From contig AP019514.1 of assembly GCA_007182875.1 (NCBI GenBank), positions 1,736,001-1,800,000 on the forward strand: a stretch of 64,000 nt of DNA, in the 5' to 3' direction. Within the stretch, counting starts at the first letter, position 1. Every line of letters begins with the position of its first letter. Below are positions 32,840 to 42,530 of this stretch, piece after piece. The translations under genes were made by a program, and so were the position numbers. The notes below the pieces were generated by a model. That model searched no databases. It was not told the origin of the DNA and was given only the letters and a program-made list of their open reading frames with translations. The DNA is from Vreelandella sulfidaeris (lineage in GTDB: Bacteria; Pseudomonadota; Gammaproteobacteria; Pseudomonadales; Halomonadaceae).

Positions 32840-33945
32840 TGATGCTGTATAACAAAACGAAAAACAGGTGCAGTCTGTCGGCTACCCACTATCGATGTCG
32901 CTACTTTTCTCGCTGCGGTGTATGTATCACCAGAGGCTATGGCTCAAGGAGCAAACGATGAGGTGGTTCGAGAAGCCCAGCCCAGTCAAAGTGTCCAGAA
33001 TGTTTTACGTGAGGAGCATGCGCTGTTCTCAGATCGCTTGACGATCGAGCCTGGCATCAGCTACTCATATTCCGACCGCAGCAATCTAGCCCTAAGTGGA
33101 TTTCTAGCGCTGGATGCGATCTTTCTGGGCAATATAAATGTCGATACCGTAGAGAGCCACACTACCACTTTCGATTTAAGCACACGCTACGGGATAACAA
33201 ATCGGCTGGAAGTAGAGCTGATGATTCCCTACGTCTACCGTAGCAGCCAGTACGAGACCATTGGTGCCGGTGCGTCAACGGGTGGGTTAGTCGAAGAAAG
33301 CGTTAGCCAGGGCGACCTTGGAGACATCAGTGCTGGTATATATTATCGACTTTTACCCGAAGCCGAAGTTAGGCCAGATGTTGTTTGAATTTCTCCGTTC
33401 GGGCACCGACCGGCAAGCATCCTTACGATATTAGAACGAATAGCAGGATTGTAGATGATGGTGAGGGTGGATTCGAGAATTTGACAGTACCGACCAGCCT
33501 TCCAACGGGAAATGGTGTATGGGGCGTGAGCTCTGGCTTGTCGTTTCTTAAAACCGTGGACCCAGCCATTATTTTCGCCAATATTGGTTATACCCATAAC
33601 ATCAAGCGAAGCTTTGACGATATAGGCTCAAGCGAAGAGGATGTACCAGGTGAAGTGAATCTTGGCGACAGTATTCGTCTGGGCTTCGGTACCGCTTTTG
33701 CCTTGAATGAGCGCTTCAGTCTGTCCATGTCGTTTACGCATCAGCACGCTTTCGAAACAAAAGTCACCACCGATGGGGGCCTGAACAGACTGTCATCGGT
33801 AGCAGTGCCAATGCGGCCTCTGTCAATTTTGGTGCTACCTATGGCCTGTCGGACACCACGTCGATTGTTACGAGTGTCGGTATCGGATTGACTGACGATG
33901 CCCCCGACTTAACCCCTTGATTTCCGTATGCCTTTCCAAATCTAG
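32840..33945 (+). CDS. fapF: Outer-membrane pore, FapF type (frameshifted)
   Basis: FapF is the outer-membrane beta-barrel through which Fap subunits are secreted. After a signal region (VATFLAAVYVSPEAMAQG, reached by a shift near 32880) comes a short helical stretch (VREAQPSQSVQNVLREEHALF). Then begins barrel-like alternating sequence: LTIEPGISYSYSDRSNLALSG, RYGITNRLEVELMIPYVYRSS, FSVRAPTG. Shifts near 33385, 33790 and at CCCC 33913-33916 are needed. Corrected, it ends LDFRMPFQI at TAG 33943-33945, a typical barrel C-terminus. About 368 residues. The periplasmic coiled-coil part seems shorter than in Pseudomonas FapF. Confidence 0.78.
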
Positions 33946-34404
33946 TCTTTACACATCTAGTCTATTTAAAACTATTTTTTCAAAAAAGCCCCCTGCGCCT
34001 GACTAGGTAATGGGGTAGCCGAAGTAGACGCGATACGCTTGAGCATTTGCTCCTCTAGCAACGACTCACTGGTACTCACCCTGATTTATCAGCTTTGCCC
34101 CACCATTCAGTTCCTTTGGGTAATTTAAGATTATTTTTTTAATATCATATTTTTAGTTTGGTGCTTTTATTAACAATAATAGATGAGGTATCCAATGTTT
34201 ATGATAATTAAATATTTGCAAATAGGACTCTAGTTAGCATTAAAATTAATTTTAAATGGTAAAAATAGCTTTAATATATATTAACTTCGTAATGGCTATT
34301 GAATAGCTAACATATATTATAGTAAGTGAGCTTTGCTTCGCCCTAGGATTGCCCTTTATGAACCCATTTATCAGTGGGTTTTGGTTATAGCACTAAAGGG
34401 GTTT
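33946..34404. other. AT-rich intergenic region downstream of the amyloid operon
   Basis: About 460 bp without a credible gene. The segment 34110-34330 is strongly AT-rich with long A/T runs, mirroring the upstream flank of the operon. A short direct repeat (ATCTAGTCT near 33940 and 33956) and a weak hairpin (AACCCA 34361-34366 with TGGGTT 34375-34380, then TTT) are the only structures I see. Confidence 0.55.
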
Positions 34405-34889
34405 ATGTATGGTCACCTCAAAAGAATATAATTTTTGCCTCAGGAACAGCTGAACTTAGCCTGCTTACAAGAGGCAAAGAGCTGAATCGCTATCGCGGCT
34501 TGTCGTTGAGCTTCCTGCCTTTTGATTCCCTCTATTAGTCGTTTGATGAATGCAATCGGTATGGAGTGCGATCACAGGCTTCATAGTTTGCAAGCAGTCG
34601 CTAGTCAGATGAGGCTTGATGTGTTTGCTAACGTTAGCCAGCTAAAGAAACGCCGTTTTTTAACAAAAACAGTCAGCATTTTTGTAGTAGATGAAAATAT
34701 GGGAGGCAGCTTCTTGTAAATGCTGAGGAAGCCGCTGAAGCGACGTATATATTCTTTAGTTGGTTGCTGGAAACGAATGCCACGCCTGAGTTACATCAAT
34801 TATTGACCACCTTTGTAACGCAGAAAAACAGCGAATATCGTGTACTTCAGGAGTGCCGTGAGCAGTGGAAGGTGGGTTTTCCGAGCTAA
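34405..34889 (+). CDS. Unrecognised protein of about 160 residues beside a diguanylate cyclase (frameshifted)
   Basis: Three overlapping frames join into one protein: MYGHLKRI, then IFASGTAELSLLTRGKELN, then SRLMNAIGMECDHRLHSLQAV and after another shift EAAEATYIFFSWLLETNATPE... ending QWKVGFPS at TAA 34887-34889. AAAGGGG precedes the first ATG. It is soluble-looking, helical and without a signal peptide. I do not recognise the family. It is 66 bp upstream of the GGDEF gene in the same orientation, suggesting a partner or sensor for that enzyme, but this is inference from position only. Confidence 0.5.
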
Positions 34890-34955
34890 GTTTCGCTTCT
34901 TAAGAAAAATTAAAGCTTTTTACTGGTCAATACTCCCTGCTAGGAGAGCGTGTCT

Positions 34956-35953
34956 ATGATCATGCCTATGCAGCACAGCCCAGATTTTTAAGTTATTTTA
35001 GCGATGATGCAGGTTCTATGCTGCAGATTCTCTGGGATTTTTTCCTACCCCAATGATGGTTGTGCGCTTTGAAGGGCAGGATAATTTCGTTGTTGAGTCC
35101 ATCAATCCCTCTCAGCAGGCTGCGTTGAGCGGTCGACACGTTTATGGGCAATCACCTTGCTGATATGTTTCCAACATCGTTTCGTGCTGAACTAATTGAA
35201 AATTGTGCTCGCTGTATGAAAGAAAAGGTGCCCGTTCGGTATGAAGTGGGTGGTGGGTGCATTAATAGCGAGCGCTATCAAAGCGCTTGTCAGGTTCTTT
35301 TAATGCCTATTAATAACTATCAAGGCATAGCGACCCATTTGCTCTGCATTGTCCATCCCTCTAGCCTAGGCGGCTGTTCGGAAATCGGTAACCATTCTGA
35401 ACAGGAATTAGAACGCCGTGTGATGGAGCGCACCAACGAATTAACGTCCATCAATCGACAATTAACTTACCTAGCCACACACGATTGGTTGACTGACGCG
35501 TACAATCGCCGTCACCTCCTTGAACTGGCGACGACTGAGTTCAAGCGGGCTTCTCGCTATGGCCTATCGCTCGGCCTGTTAATGCTCGATATTGACCATT
35601 TCAAGTCACTTAACGATGAACAAGGACACAGCGCAGGCGACCAAGCGCTGAAAACGGTTGCGCGCGCAATGCGAGAGACGATTCGTGATTGTGATCTACT
35701 CGGTCGTTATGGCGGTGATGAATTTATCATCGTGTTTCCCGAAACGGATATCCAAGGTGCTCGCGCGATTGCTGAACGGCTAAGTAGCAAGCTAAAAGAC
35801 GCTAATCTATCCGTCAGCGTCGGCCTCACTACACTGGAACGTAATGACCAAATGATTGATGATTTGATTAACCGTGCCGACCGGTTGTTATTGAATGCTA
35901 AGCGCAATGGCCGTAATCGAATTGAAAGTGCTTCCCTGACACTCATAAATTAA
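34956..35953 (+). CDS. Diguanylate cyclase with PAS-like N-terminus (frameshifted)
   Basis: The GGDEF domain makes cyclic di-GMP, which commonly turns on biofilm matrix genes. The C-terminal domain reads YLATHDWLTDAYNRRHLLE, LDIDHFKSLNDEQGHSAGD and GRYGGDEFIIVFPETD, so the active site is intact. An RxxD inhibitory site (RDCD) lies five residues before GGDEF, so product inhibition is expected. The N-terminal 110 residues (PTPMMVVRFEGQDNFVVESINPSQQAALSG...) look like a PAS sensor, joined by a coiled coil (ERRVMERTNELTSINRQL). Shifts near 34990 and 35140. The start at 34956 follows TAGGAGAGCG. Confidence 0.88.
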
Positions 35954-36026
35954 AAGGCTGGGGGGAGTAAGTTGCGAGTCTGAAAGCAGGGCGTGGCCAA
36001 CCGCAATCAGGTGTTGATTTTTAATC

Positions 36027-36809
36027 TTAATTAGAAGATTTAGCCTCGACGCCTGGTATGGGCTGTGTTGGTCTTGGAAATTCGCCTTGCAAGGTATCTA
36101 TGCCAGACTGCGGTTTGGCTAGTGGCACTAAATCTTGCCGCGCTTTTCGGCGCTGTTCTGTGTCGATTCCCATACGCTGGTCGCGTTCCTCGATCAGGTC
36201 TGGATTCGCTTCACTATTACGATTGAATGACCATGCCAAAGATGGCTCAGGGGCAATGACGCTTCGCCTCCTTCGCTCTGCGCGCCATGTGCGGTATCCC
36301 ACGTATGCCATGTTTTACCGTAGCTGTTTATTTTACTTTTCATCAGTTCATGTTCGGCAGCAACAGGTAAATTAGGAGCTACTAACTGGCCTGAAAGGAT
36401 TTCTCCGTTATGAGGATGCCAGAACTGTTTCTCTTCCTCTGGAAGCTGCTCGAAGAGTTCTTCAGAAATGATATATTCAATACCATTTAGCTTTGCATCC
36501 TCCGTATTACCGTCATAAAGAGCGCATTGCAAGAAGTCTTCATTTACCTGATCACAGAAATGGTGGGCTTCAAATTGATGTAGTGGGTCTTTTAAGCGGA
36601 TGAAAACCTACCAGGTAAACATCGAGTTGTGATGGGGGCGTGTCTGTCTGCATCACGCTTGCGCCTGCTTCTAATAGTTGGGCTTTTGCGCTCTCAGGTT
36701 CACCAGGTACATCAACGCTCGAACGGGTCTCTCCCATGCCGGTGCAGCCAGACAGAGCAAGCATCGACGTGGCAAGCGCTGCATGAGGAAAATGAATGTT
36801 TTTGAGCAT
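36027..36809 (-). CDS. OBAP-family (DUF1264) lipoprotein (frameshifted)
   Basis: It resembles oil-body-associated proteins, a family shared by plants, fungi and some bacteria, of unknown biochemical role. The N-terminus is a lipoprotein signal (ALATSMLALSGC, lipobox LSGC). Family blocks follow: DFLQCALYDGNTEDAKLNGIEYI (in pieces), FWHPHNGEILSGQL, and MKSKINSYGKTWHTWDT. Shifts near 36590 and 36280 lead to a polar tail (NRNSEANPDLIEERDQRMGID... GVEAKSSN) that is likely outside the conserved domain. GAGGTTGT precedes the ATG. About 260 residues. Confidence 0.8.
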
Positions 36810-37054
36810 ACAACCTCTTGGGAATTGGCTGTAAAAATATTGTTTTATTTTCTGAGATTAGCCTATTTAAAAGGGTTTTCAACTCATTGTTACGCTCATT
36901 GAGCAAGCAGACTTGGTCAGCGATCAGTATCACATGACCGAACTTTATCTCGTACGGCCTAGCGTTAACACCAACAGTTTTACTGTCTCTTGGATTCTAT
37001 ATATCGGTAGTGTCAAAGGAGACGCTGACGTTAATGCTATCGGTTTCAACGCTG

Positions 37055-37524
37055 CTATTTCTGCTGCTCAGTAAAACGCTGCATGATGGCCAGCGTTTCA
37101 TCACTGACATGGTGCTCCATGCCTTCGGCATCAATACGCGCCGTGGCGTCTTTAACCAAGAGCCCGTAAAAATGCAGCACGATATCATGGCGAGTGCGTG
37201 AGGTTTCCGCCATTTTTGGCCTGCTTCGGTCAGAAATAAAGAGCGGTAGGGTTTGCTGGTAACTAATTCCAACTCATTTAATCGACGAATCATTTTCGAT
37301 ACTGTCGCCTGACTGACTGCCATACGATTGGCAATGTCTGCTGCTCGCGCTTCGCCGCGGTGCTTTAATAGGTCACCAATGAGTTCAACGTAGTCTTCAA
37401 TTAGCTCTGTTTCATGCGCATTGCGTACCGTTGCATACTGCTGCGCATGCTGCTCCACGGGAGGCAGGGCATCACTTGGAATGCTTGAGGCGGTCAACGA
37501 ATCGTTCGGATTAGAATCAGTCAT
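37055..37524 (-). CDS. mntR: Manganese-responsive transcriptional regulator MntR (frameshifted)
   Basis: MntR is a DtxR-family repressor that senses Mn(II) and controls manganese uptake. The winged helix-turn-helix is EARAADIANRMAVSQATVSKMIRRLNELELV. The metal-binding and dimer helices are recovered after a shift near 37215 (TRHDIVLHFYGLLVKDATARIDAEGMEHHVSDETL...), ending at TAG 37055-37057. I start at ATG 37524 (MTDSNPNDSL). An upstream in-frame ATG at 37692 would translate a 12-bp tandem repeat and is rejected. It is divergent from a manganese ABC importer, with an MntR box between them. Confidence 0.9.
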
Positions 37525-37555
37525 TGGCAAATTATATCGGAGACAGTGGTAACAA

Positions 37556-37660
37556 TCATTGGATAGTTCTTGAGATAGCTTTGAAATAGCCCTTGGAATA
37601 GTACTTGAGATAGCTTTTGAAATGGCCCTTTGAATAGCTCTTACGATAGTCGATGGAATT
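37556..37660. repeat. Degenerate 12-bp tandem repeat upstream of mntR
   Basis: About nine units of 11-13 bp following TTG(A/G)(A/G)ATAG(C/T)(T/C)(C/T) run head to tail, for example TTGAAATAGCCC, TTGGAATAGTAC, TTGAGATAGCTT and TTTGAATAGCTC. It lies between the mntR start and the MntR box. It is not part of the protein as I call it. Related short repeats are seen at 18027-18082 and 56385-56440. Confidence 0.7.
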
Positions 37661-37684
37661 GTAACGTGTTTTTGTGCAACATTG

Positions 37685-37698
37685 TTAGCCAAGGCTAA
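37685..37698. promoter_or_regulatory. MntR box
   Basis: TTAGCCAAGGCTAA fits the proteobacterial MntR pattern (A/T)TAGC-N4-GCTA(A/T). It lies 68 bp before the binding-protein ATG at 37766 and in the divergent interval with mntR, where a shared operator is expected. Confidence 0.65.
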
Positions 37699-37765
37699 AT
37701 TATTTGCCTAAAGCTGTATTGTTGAGCTACAGTCTACTGACTAGGTAAGGCATAAGGGAGCGACA

Positions 37766-38683
37766 ATGAATAAGCGCAATCTGGGTATCGCGTTAAGCTT
37801 ACCGTTATTGCTGAGCGCCGTAATGGCTAGTGCTGAGACGGAAGAGAGTGCATCGTCTCCTCTGAATGTTGCCGTGACTTTTCGGTACTAGGTGACTTAG
37901 TCTCACGCGTCGCAGGGGGATGATGCCAATGTCTCTGTATTAACCCCAATCGGTGCAGAAGTGCACGAATGGGAATTGACCCCGAGTAACTTCGCAGCGT
38001 TGGAAACGGCAGATATAGTGTTTTACAACGGCTACCAGTTAGAACAGTGGATGCCGCAAGTAGAAGCCACGTTGCTTGAAGGTGTGCCGCTCGTGGCAGT
38101 GGCGGAAGCTTCCGATTACCCCACTCAGTCTATTGTCACTGGCGACTTGGCTGGCGATACCGACCCGCATTTGTGGATGGATCCACGGGCAGTCTCGGCG
38201 TACATCAGCGTTATTGCTGATGAGTTAGCCAGGGCCTTGCCTCATGAAAGCGAAGATTTTCAGGAGCGTGGCAGCGTTCTTGCTGATGAGCTTGATGCCC
38301 TTCATGTGGAACTACAAGAGCGCTTAGAGGTGATACCCGAAGAACACCGTGTACTGCTTAGTAGTGAAGCCGCTTTTTATATTTCTCAGATGCTTACCAC
38401 TTTGAGCACGATGGTATCTGGGGCACCAATGCCGAAACTGAAGGCTCCCCGCCAGCTGATGCGTGTGGTGGATATGATTAATGAACGCCAACCGGCGGCG
38501 CTGTTCTGGGAAAGCACTATTTCTGACCGCCACGTGACCAGTTTGGCACGCGATACAGGCGTAAAGGTGGCAGGGCCCTTGTATGTGGATTCACTCAGTG
38601 AGCCCAGTGGCGAAGCAGGTGATTATTTCACCATGATGCGTCATAACGTTGAGCTGTTACGCCAAACCTTGGCAACCGAGTAA
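37766..38683 (+). CDS. Manganese ABC transporter substrate-binding protein, MntA/SitA family (frameshifted)
   Basis: This cluster A-I metal-binding protein captures Mn(II) in the periplasm. The signal peptide is GIALSLPLLLSAVMASA. Metal ligands fit the family: His in GAEVHEWELTP, His in DTDPHLWMDPR and, third, Glu in WESTISDRHV. A Glu rather than His at the third position favours manganese over zinc. A final Asp is in AGDYFTMM-like sequence. Shifts near 37885 and 37915 break the N-terminal portion. About 305 residues. It heads a three-gene operon and is divergent from mntR, which supports the manganese assignment. Confidence 0.87.
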
Positions 38684-38689
38684 ACGATC

Positions 38690-39516
38690 ATGGCAACGAC
38701 ATTAGGCGATGCCCTGTGGCGATTGACATCAAGGGCCTATATGCGGCCTACCAGCGCCAACCCGTGCTGGAAAATATTAATCTTCAGTTTCCCGCCAATA
38801 AATGGACGGCCATTGTGGGCCCGAATGGGGCAGGGAAATCAACATTGTTTCATGTGCTTACCGGCAGTATGAAAGCACTGCGCGGCAAGGTGCAGGCATT
38901 TGGTGAGCCAATTTCGACGCACCGTAAAGCGGGGCACATCGCCTATATGGCTCAGCGTGAAGCGATTGAATGGGATTTTCCTGTTTCGGTGTGGGAAACC
39001 GTGATGGGCGGCCGTTATGGGCATATGCGCCATGATCCCTTGTGGCGCCGTTTGCTTCCTTCGCGCTGGTACGATAGCCGACATGGCGAGGCCGTCTATA
39101 ACGCGTTGCAGTCCGTGGATATGCTGGGACTGGCTGAACGCCCGATTGGCGCGCTTTCCGGGGGGCAGAAAAAACGCGTACTACTGGCGCGTACACTTGC
39201 CCAGCAGGCCAATATTTTACTCCTTGATGAACCATTGGCGGGCGTAGACCCACCCAGCGAACAATTGATTTTAGACGTGCTTGCCCGTGAGCGGGAGGCG
39301 GGGCGTACGGTGATAATGGTAACTCATGATATGCCCGGCGCCCGTCGTCACGTTGATCACGTCGTGTTGATCAATCGCTTTATTCGCGGGGTTGGAACGC
39401 CGGAGGAGATGCTCAGCGATGGAAAATTGGCCGAGCTGGCAGTGAGTTCAACCGAGCAGTCAGCGGATGATATGCCTATCGATAACGCATCAGTTTATAA
39501 GGCAGCCCAGGGGTAA
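38690..39516 (+). CDS. Manganese ABC transporter ATP-binding protein
   Basis: ATPase subunit of the metal importer. Walker A is GPNGAGKST, signature LSGGQKKRVLLARTL, Walker B ILLLDEPLAGVD, and the switch His is in MVTHDMPGARRHVDHVVL. The start is uncertain: ATG 38690 (MATTLGDAL) is in a different frame from the body, which can begin at GTG 38716 (AIDIKGLYAAYQRQ). One indel near 38712 would join them; I give the outer bound. About 267-275 residues. It lies between the binding protein and permease genes. Confidence 0.9.
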
Positions 39517-39521
39517 ACAAC

Positions 39522-40456
39522 GTGGCAGAACTAATGATGGCATTTGGCCTGTTCGGCGATGCCTTGATAGCTTGGCTCACCTCGGCTCTGATGGTGGTGG
39601 TCAATCTATTGCCCGATAGTGTTTCGGATTCATTTCAATACGCTTTTATGCAGCGCGCCTTATTGACCTCGGTACTGGTAGGGGCCATTTGCGGCATTTT
39701 ATCCTGCTACGTAGTGCTCAAGCGCTGGTCGCTTCTGGGTGATGCTATCTCACATGCGGTATTGCCTGGTGTTGCGATTGCCTACTTATTAGGCTGGCCG
39801 TTTTTATCGGCGCATTTATTACCGGTGCGCTGACCTCGGTAGGCATTGGTGCGATTGAGCGTCATACACGCATTAAATCTGACGCGGCCATGGGCTTGAT
39901 GTTCACTAGCGCCTTTGCGCTGGGTATTGTGATTATCAGCAAAATAGCCTCCAGTACTCATCTAATGCATATCCTGTTTGGCAACGTGTTGGGTGTTCAA
40001 CCCTCGGCGTTGCTGCTGACATTGGTGGCCAGCATGATTGCCCTCTTGGTAGTGTGGCTCGCCTATCGGCCATTGCTGCTTTATGCCTTTGACCCACTGC
40101 AGGCTCAGGCACTGGGCTTCAATACCAGTATCATTCACTACGGATTGATCCTACTGTTAACCCCTTACCATCGTGGCGAGTTTGGAAACGGTGGGTATCA
40201 TTTTAGTGGTGGCGATGCTGATAACCCCAGGTGCAACGGCACATCTACTCACGGATCGCTTTAAAACCATGATGCTGATATCAGTGGGGGTGGGGGTTAG
40301 CTCGGCAGTCATAGGGCTGTGGCTTTCTGTGATGTTAGATGTTGCTTCTGGTGGCTCCATTGTATTGGTGGCGACAAGTTGGTTCTTTATGGCGTTGCTG
40401 TTCTCGCCCGGCAAGGTGTGCTGGTGCGTCAGTGGCGTCGCAGGTCTATGGGTTGA
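39522..40456 (+). CDS. Manganese ABC transporter permease, ZnuB/MntB family (frameshifted)
   Basis: Inner-membrane permease with eight to nine helices. It starts with GTG 39522 (AELMMAFGLFGDALIAW). Family sequence includes YVVLKRWSLLGDAISHAVLPGVA and the block LETVGIILVVAMLITPGATAHLLTDR. Breaks near 39800, 40170 and 40405 are corrected. The true end is QWRRRSMG at TGA 40454-40456 rather than the later stop in the broken frame. About 311 residues. It closes the mntR-regulated operon. Confidence 0.88.
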
Positions 40457-40474
40457 AGCCTCAGAGTAGCGAAC

Positions 40475-40818
40475 CTATAAATCCGCTGAATCAGAAAGCG
40501 ATCTGATCTGATTTTTAATACCCACAGCGTCTTCGACATCCAACTGAAAGGCGATCCCTGTACCGGGAGTTTCATCAAATTCGCCTACCTGGGCAATCGC
40601 CTCGAGAATATGGCGGCTGCGGTGCTCCTCGGCCAGGAACAGCAGCATATCCCGCTGCGCGGTAATCTCCATGCCAAAATGCCGTGCGCTTTATTAAGCC
40701 CTTCGCCGCGAGCGTTATTGATCACCGTGGCGCCGGTAGAGCCAGCTTGGCGAGCCGCCTCAAGAATGGCGTCCGTTAGTGTGTCTTCAACCATCGCGAC
40801 AATTAGTTTAAAGCGCAT
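40475..40818 (-). CDS. P-II-like regulatory protein of the DUF1538 operon (frameshifted)
   Basis: A GlnB/GlnK-fold small protein: MRFKLIVAMVEDTLTDAILEAARQAG, then ATVINNARGEGLNKAHGI and, after a shift near 40680, MEITAQRDMLLFLAEEHRSRHILEAI. The T-loop tyrosine of classical P-II uridylylation sites is not seen, so it is probably a P-II-like protein regulating its neighbours rather than nitrogen metabolism. About 114 residues. It follows two DUF1538 membrane genes with a 19-bp gap. That gene association suggests it gates the pair in response to a nucleotide or ion, which is inference. Confidence 0.78.
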
Positions 40819-40837
40819 CGTGATCTCCTTTTCCTAA

Positions 40838-41621
40838 TTAGTTGCTGTTCTGAGTCGTTAAGTTATTAGCGGAGCGTTTCCGCGTAGCTCGCCATTGAGC
40901 AAGTTGGGCGTAACCCATTACGGTGATTATCGGGAATAGGCAGGCGAGAGCGATCATACCGAAGCCATCCATTATGGGGCTTCGGCCGGGAATTTCTGAT
41001 GCCAGCCCTAAGCCTAATGCAGCAATAATAGGAACGGTGATTGTCGACGTTGTGACGCCCCCGAGTCGAACGCCAACGGTATGATGGCGCGGGGCGAACG
41101 CAGGGTTTGAATTATTACCAGTACGTAAGCGGCGAATACGAACCACTGTAAAGGCCAGCCCATTACAATGCGCCAGCTTCCCAGCGTAATACCAAAAGCC
41201 ATGCCCAGGGCAACGGCAATGCGTAACATTAGGGGGTCGATCGTGCCGCCGGAAATTTCGCCTGCCTTTAACGACACCGCAATCAGCGAGGGTTCGGCAA
41301 TAGTAGTACTGGCCCCAATAGCAAATGCAAAGATATATACCCAGTAGTAGTCGCTCCAGTGGCGCTCTGCTCCTGCTGCTAGGGCTGGTAAAAACGCTTG
41401 GCTGGTAAGTTGGGTAGCCATTAACTCACCCATGGGAAACAGCGCTTGTTCCAAACCAACCAGGAAAAATGAGAGCCCAATCCATACCATGAAAAGCCAG
41501 TCAATACTTGGGACAGGCGTTTTACGGGTCGGCGAATCACCAGATACTGAAAGCCGAAAATAATCGCGGCAATGGGTAGGATATCGAGTAGCGTTCCCCA
41601 GAAAGTAGCAATAAGCGTCAT
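40838..41621 (-). CDS. umpB: DUF1538 membrane protein, second of a UmpAB-type antiporter pair (frameshifted)
   Basis: Polytopic membrane protein with about seven helices: [43 protein letters not shown], and [22 protein letters not shown]. The [10 protein letters not shown] block is shared with its upstream partner, marking both as DUF1538. In Halomonas zhaodongensis a DUF1538 pair named UmpA and UmpB was described as a two-component Na+(Li+,K+)/H+ antiporter. Start overlaps the previous stop (ATGA at 41618-41621). Shifts near 41510 and 41070. About 261 residues. Which protein is A or B is assumed from order. Confidence 0.78.
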
Positions 41622-42382
41622 GGTGCGACTCCGGGCACGAAGTGAAGGCCAATAATGCCAAACAGCAGTACAAAAATAATCGGCATGACAGAAGCAAGCG
41701 CTATTAATCCAAAGCCATCAAGCATAGGGCTGCGACCTTTGATCGAGGAGGCCAACCCAACACCCAGCGCCGTTACCAGGGGCACGGTAATGGTCGAGGT
41801 GGTTACGCCACCAGAATCATACGCAATGCCTACCATTTCAGCCGGGGCAATGAGGGTCAGCAGCAACACCACTACGTAGCCAGCAATTATAATTAAGTGC
41901 AGCGGCCAGCCTTTAAAAATACGTACCACACCTACTACGACTGCAGTGCCAACAGAAACAGCGACCACCAAGCGTAGCGCAAGCGCGAAGGCATTTTGTG
42001 AACTGCTGGTGTCAACAATGAGGCCGCCTTGCGCAACGACTTCAGCTGCTCGCGAGGCAATGGCGATGAGCGCAGGCTCGGCTACTGTGGAACCAAATCC
42101 CAGGGCGAAAGCAAACACCAATAACCAAGTGCCAGAGCCTTTTTTTACAAAAAGCGCGCGCTAAGTTCTCACCGACGGGAAAAGCCCCAGCTCAAGGCCT
42201 TTAATAAATAGTGTGAGTCCCACGAGAACGAATACCAGACCGAGTCCTAGATCAATCAAAAGGGTGTCAGGGAGTGGTTGGCGTATAACCACTAATTGAA
42301 AAAAAGCTATTACCAATACCACCGGCGCAAGATCGCGCAGGCTATCTTTGAATTGACGGGCAAGCGATGCCACAAGTTCCAT
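41618..42382 (-). CDS. umpA: DUF1538 membrane protein, first of a UmpAB-type antiporter pair (frameshifted)
   Basis: The N-terminal helices ([32 protein letters not shown]) lead, after a shift near 42160, to [21 protein letters not shown] and [22 protein letters not shown]. Its conserved blocks closely mirror the downstream protein, suggesting an old duplication forming a heterodimer. About 254 residues. It begins the minus-strand operon umpA-umpB-P-II. The expected role is Na+ or K+ exchange for protons, useful in salt and alkaline stress. Confidence 0.8.
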
Positions 42383-42530
42383 TGGAGCTTCCGCATGTCA
42401 GGGGGGCATAAAAAGTAACGCTTAGGCGTTATCTATTTGAGATATGAGTGTACAGAGGCGTGGCATACAAAAATGACGCTGCTCAAGATAAGCCTTATCA
42501 ACCACTGATAGCTGTCTTAAGCCGTAGGTT

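Noticed and set aside
37525..37692. N-terminal extension of MntR from ATG 37692
   Set aside because: The extension is only the translation of a 12-bp tandem repeat (AISK/AISS-like units); MntR homology starts after MTDSNPNDSL at 37524.
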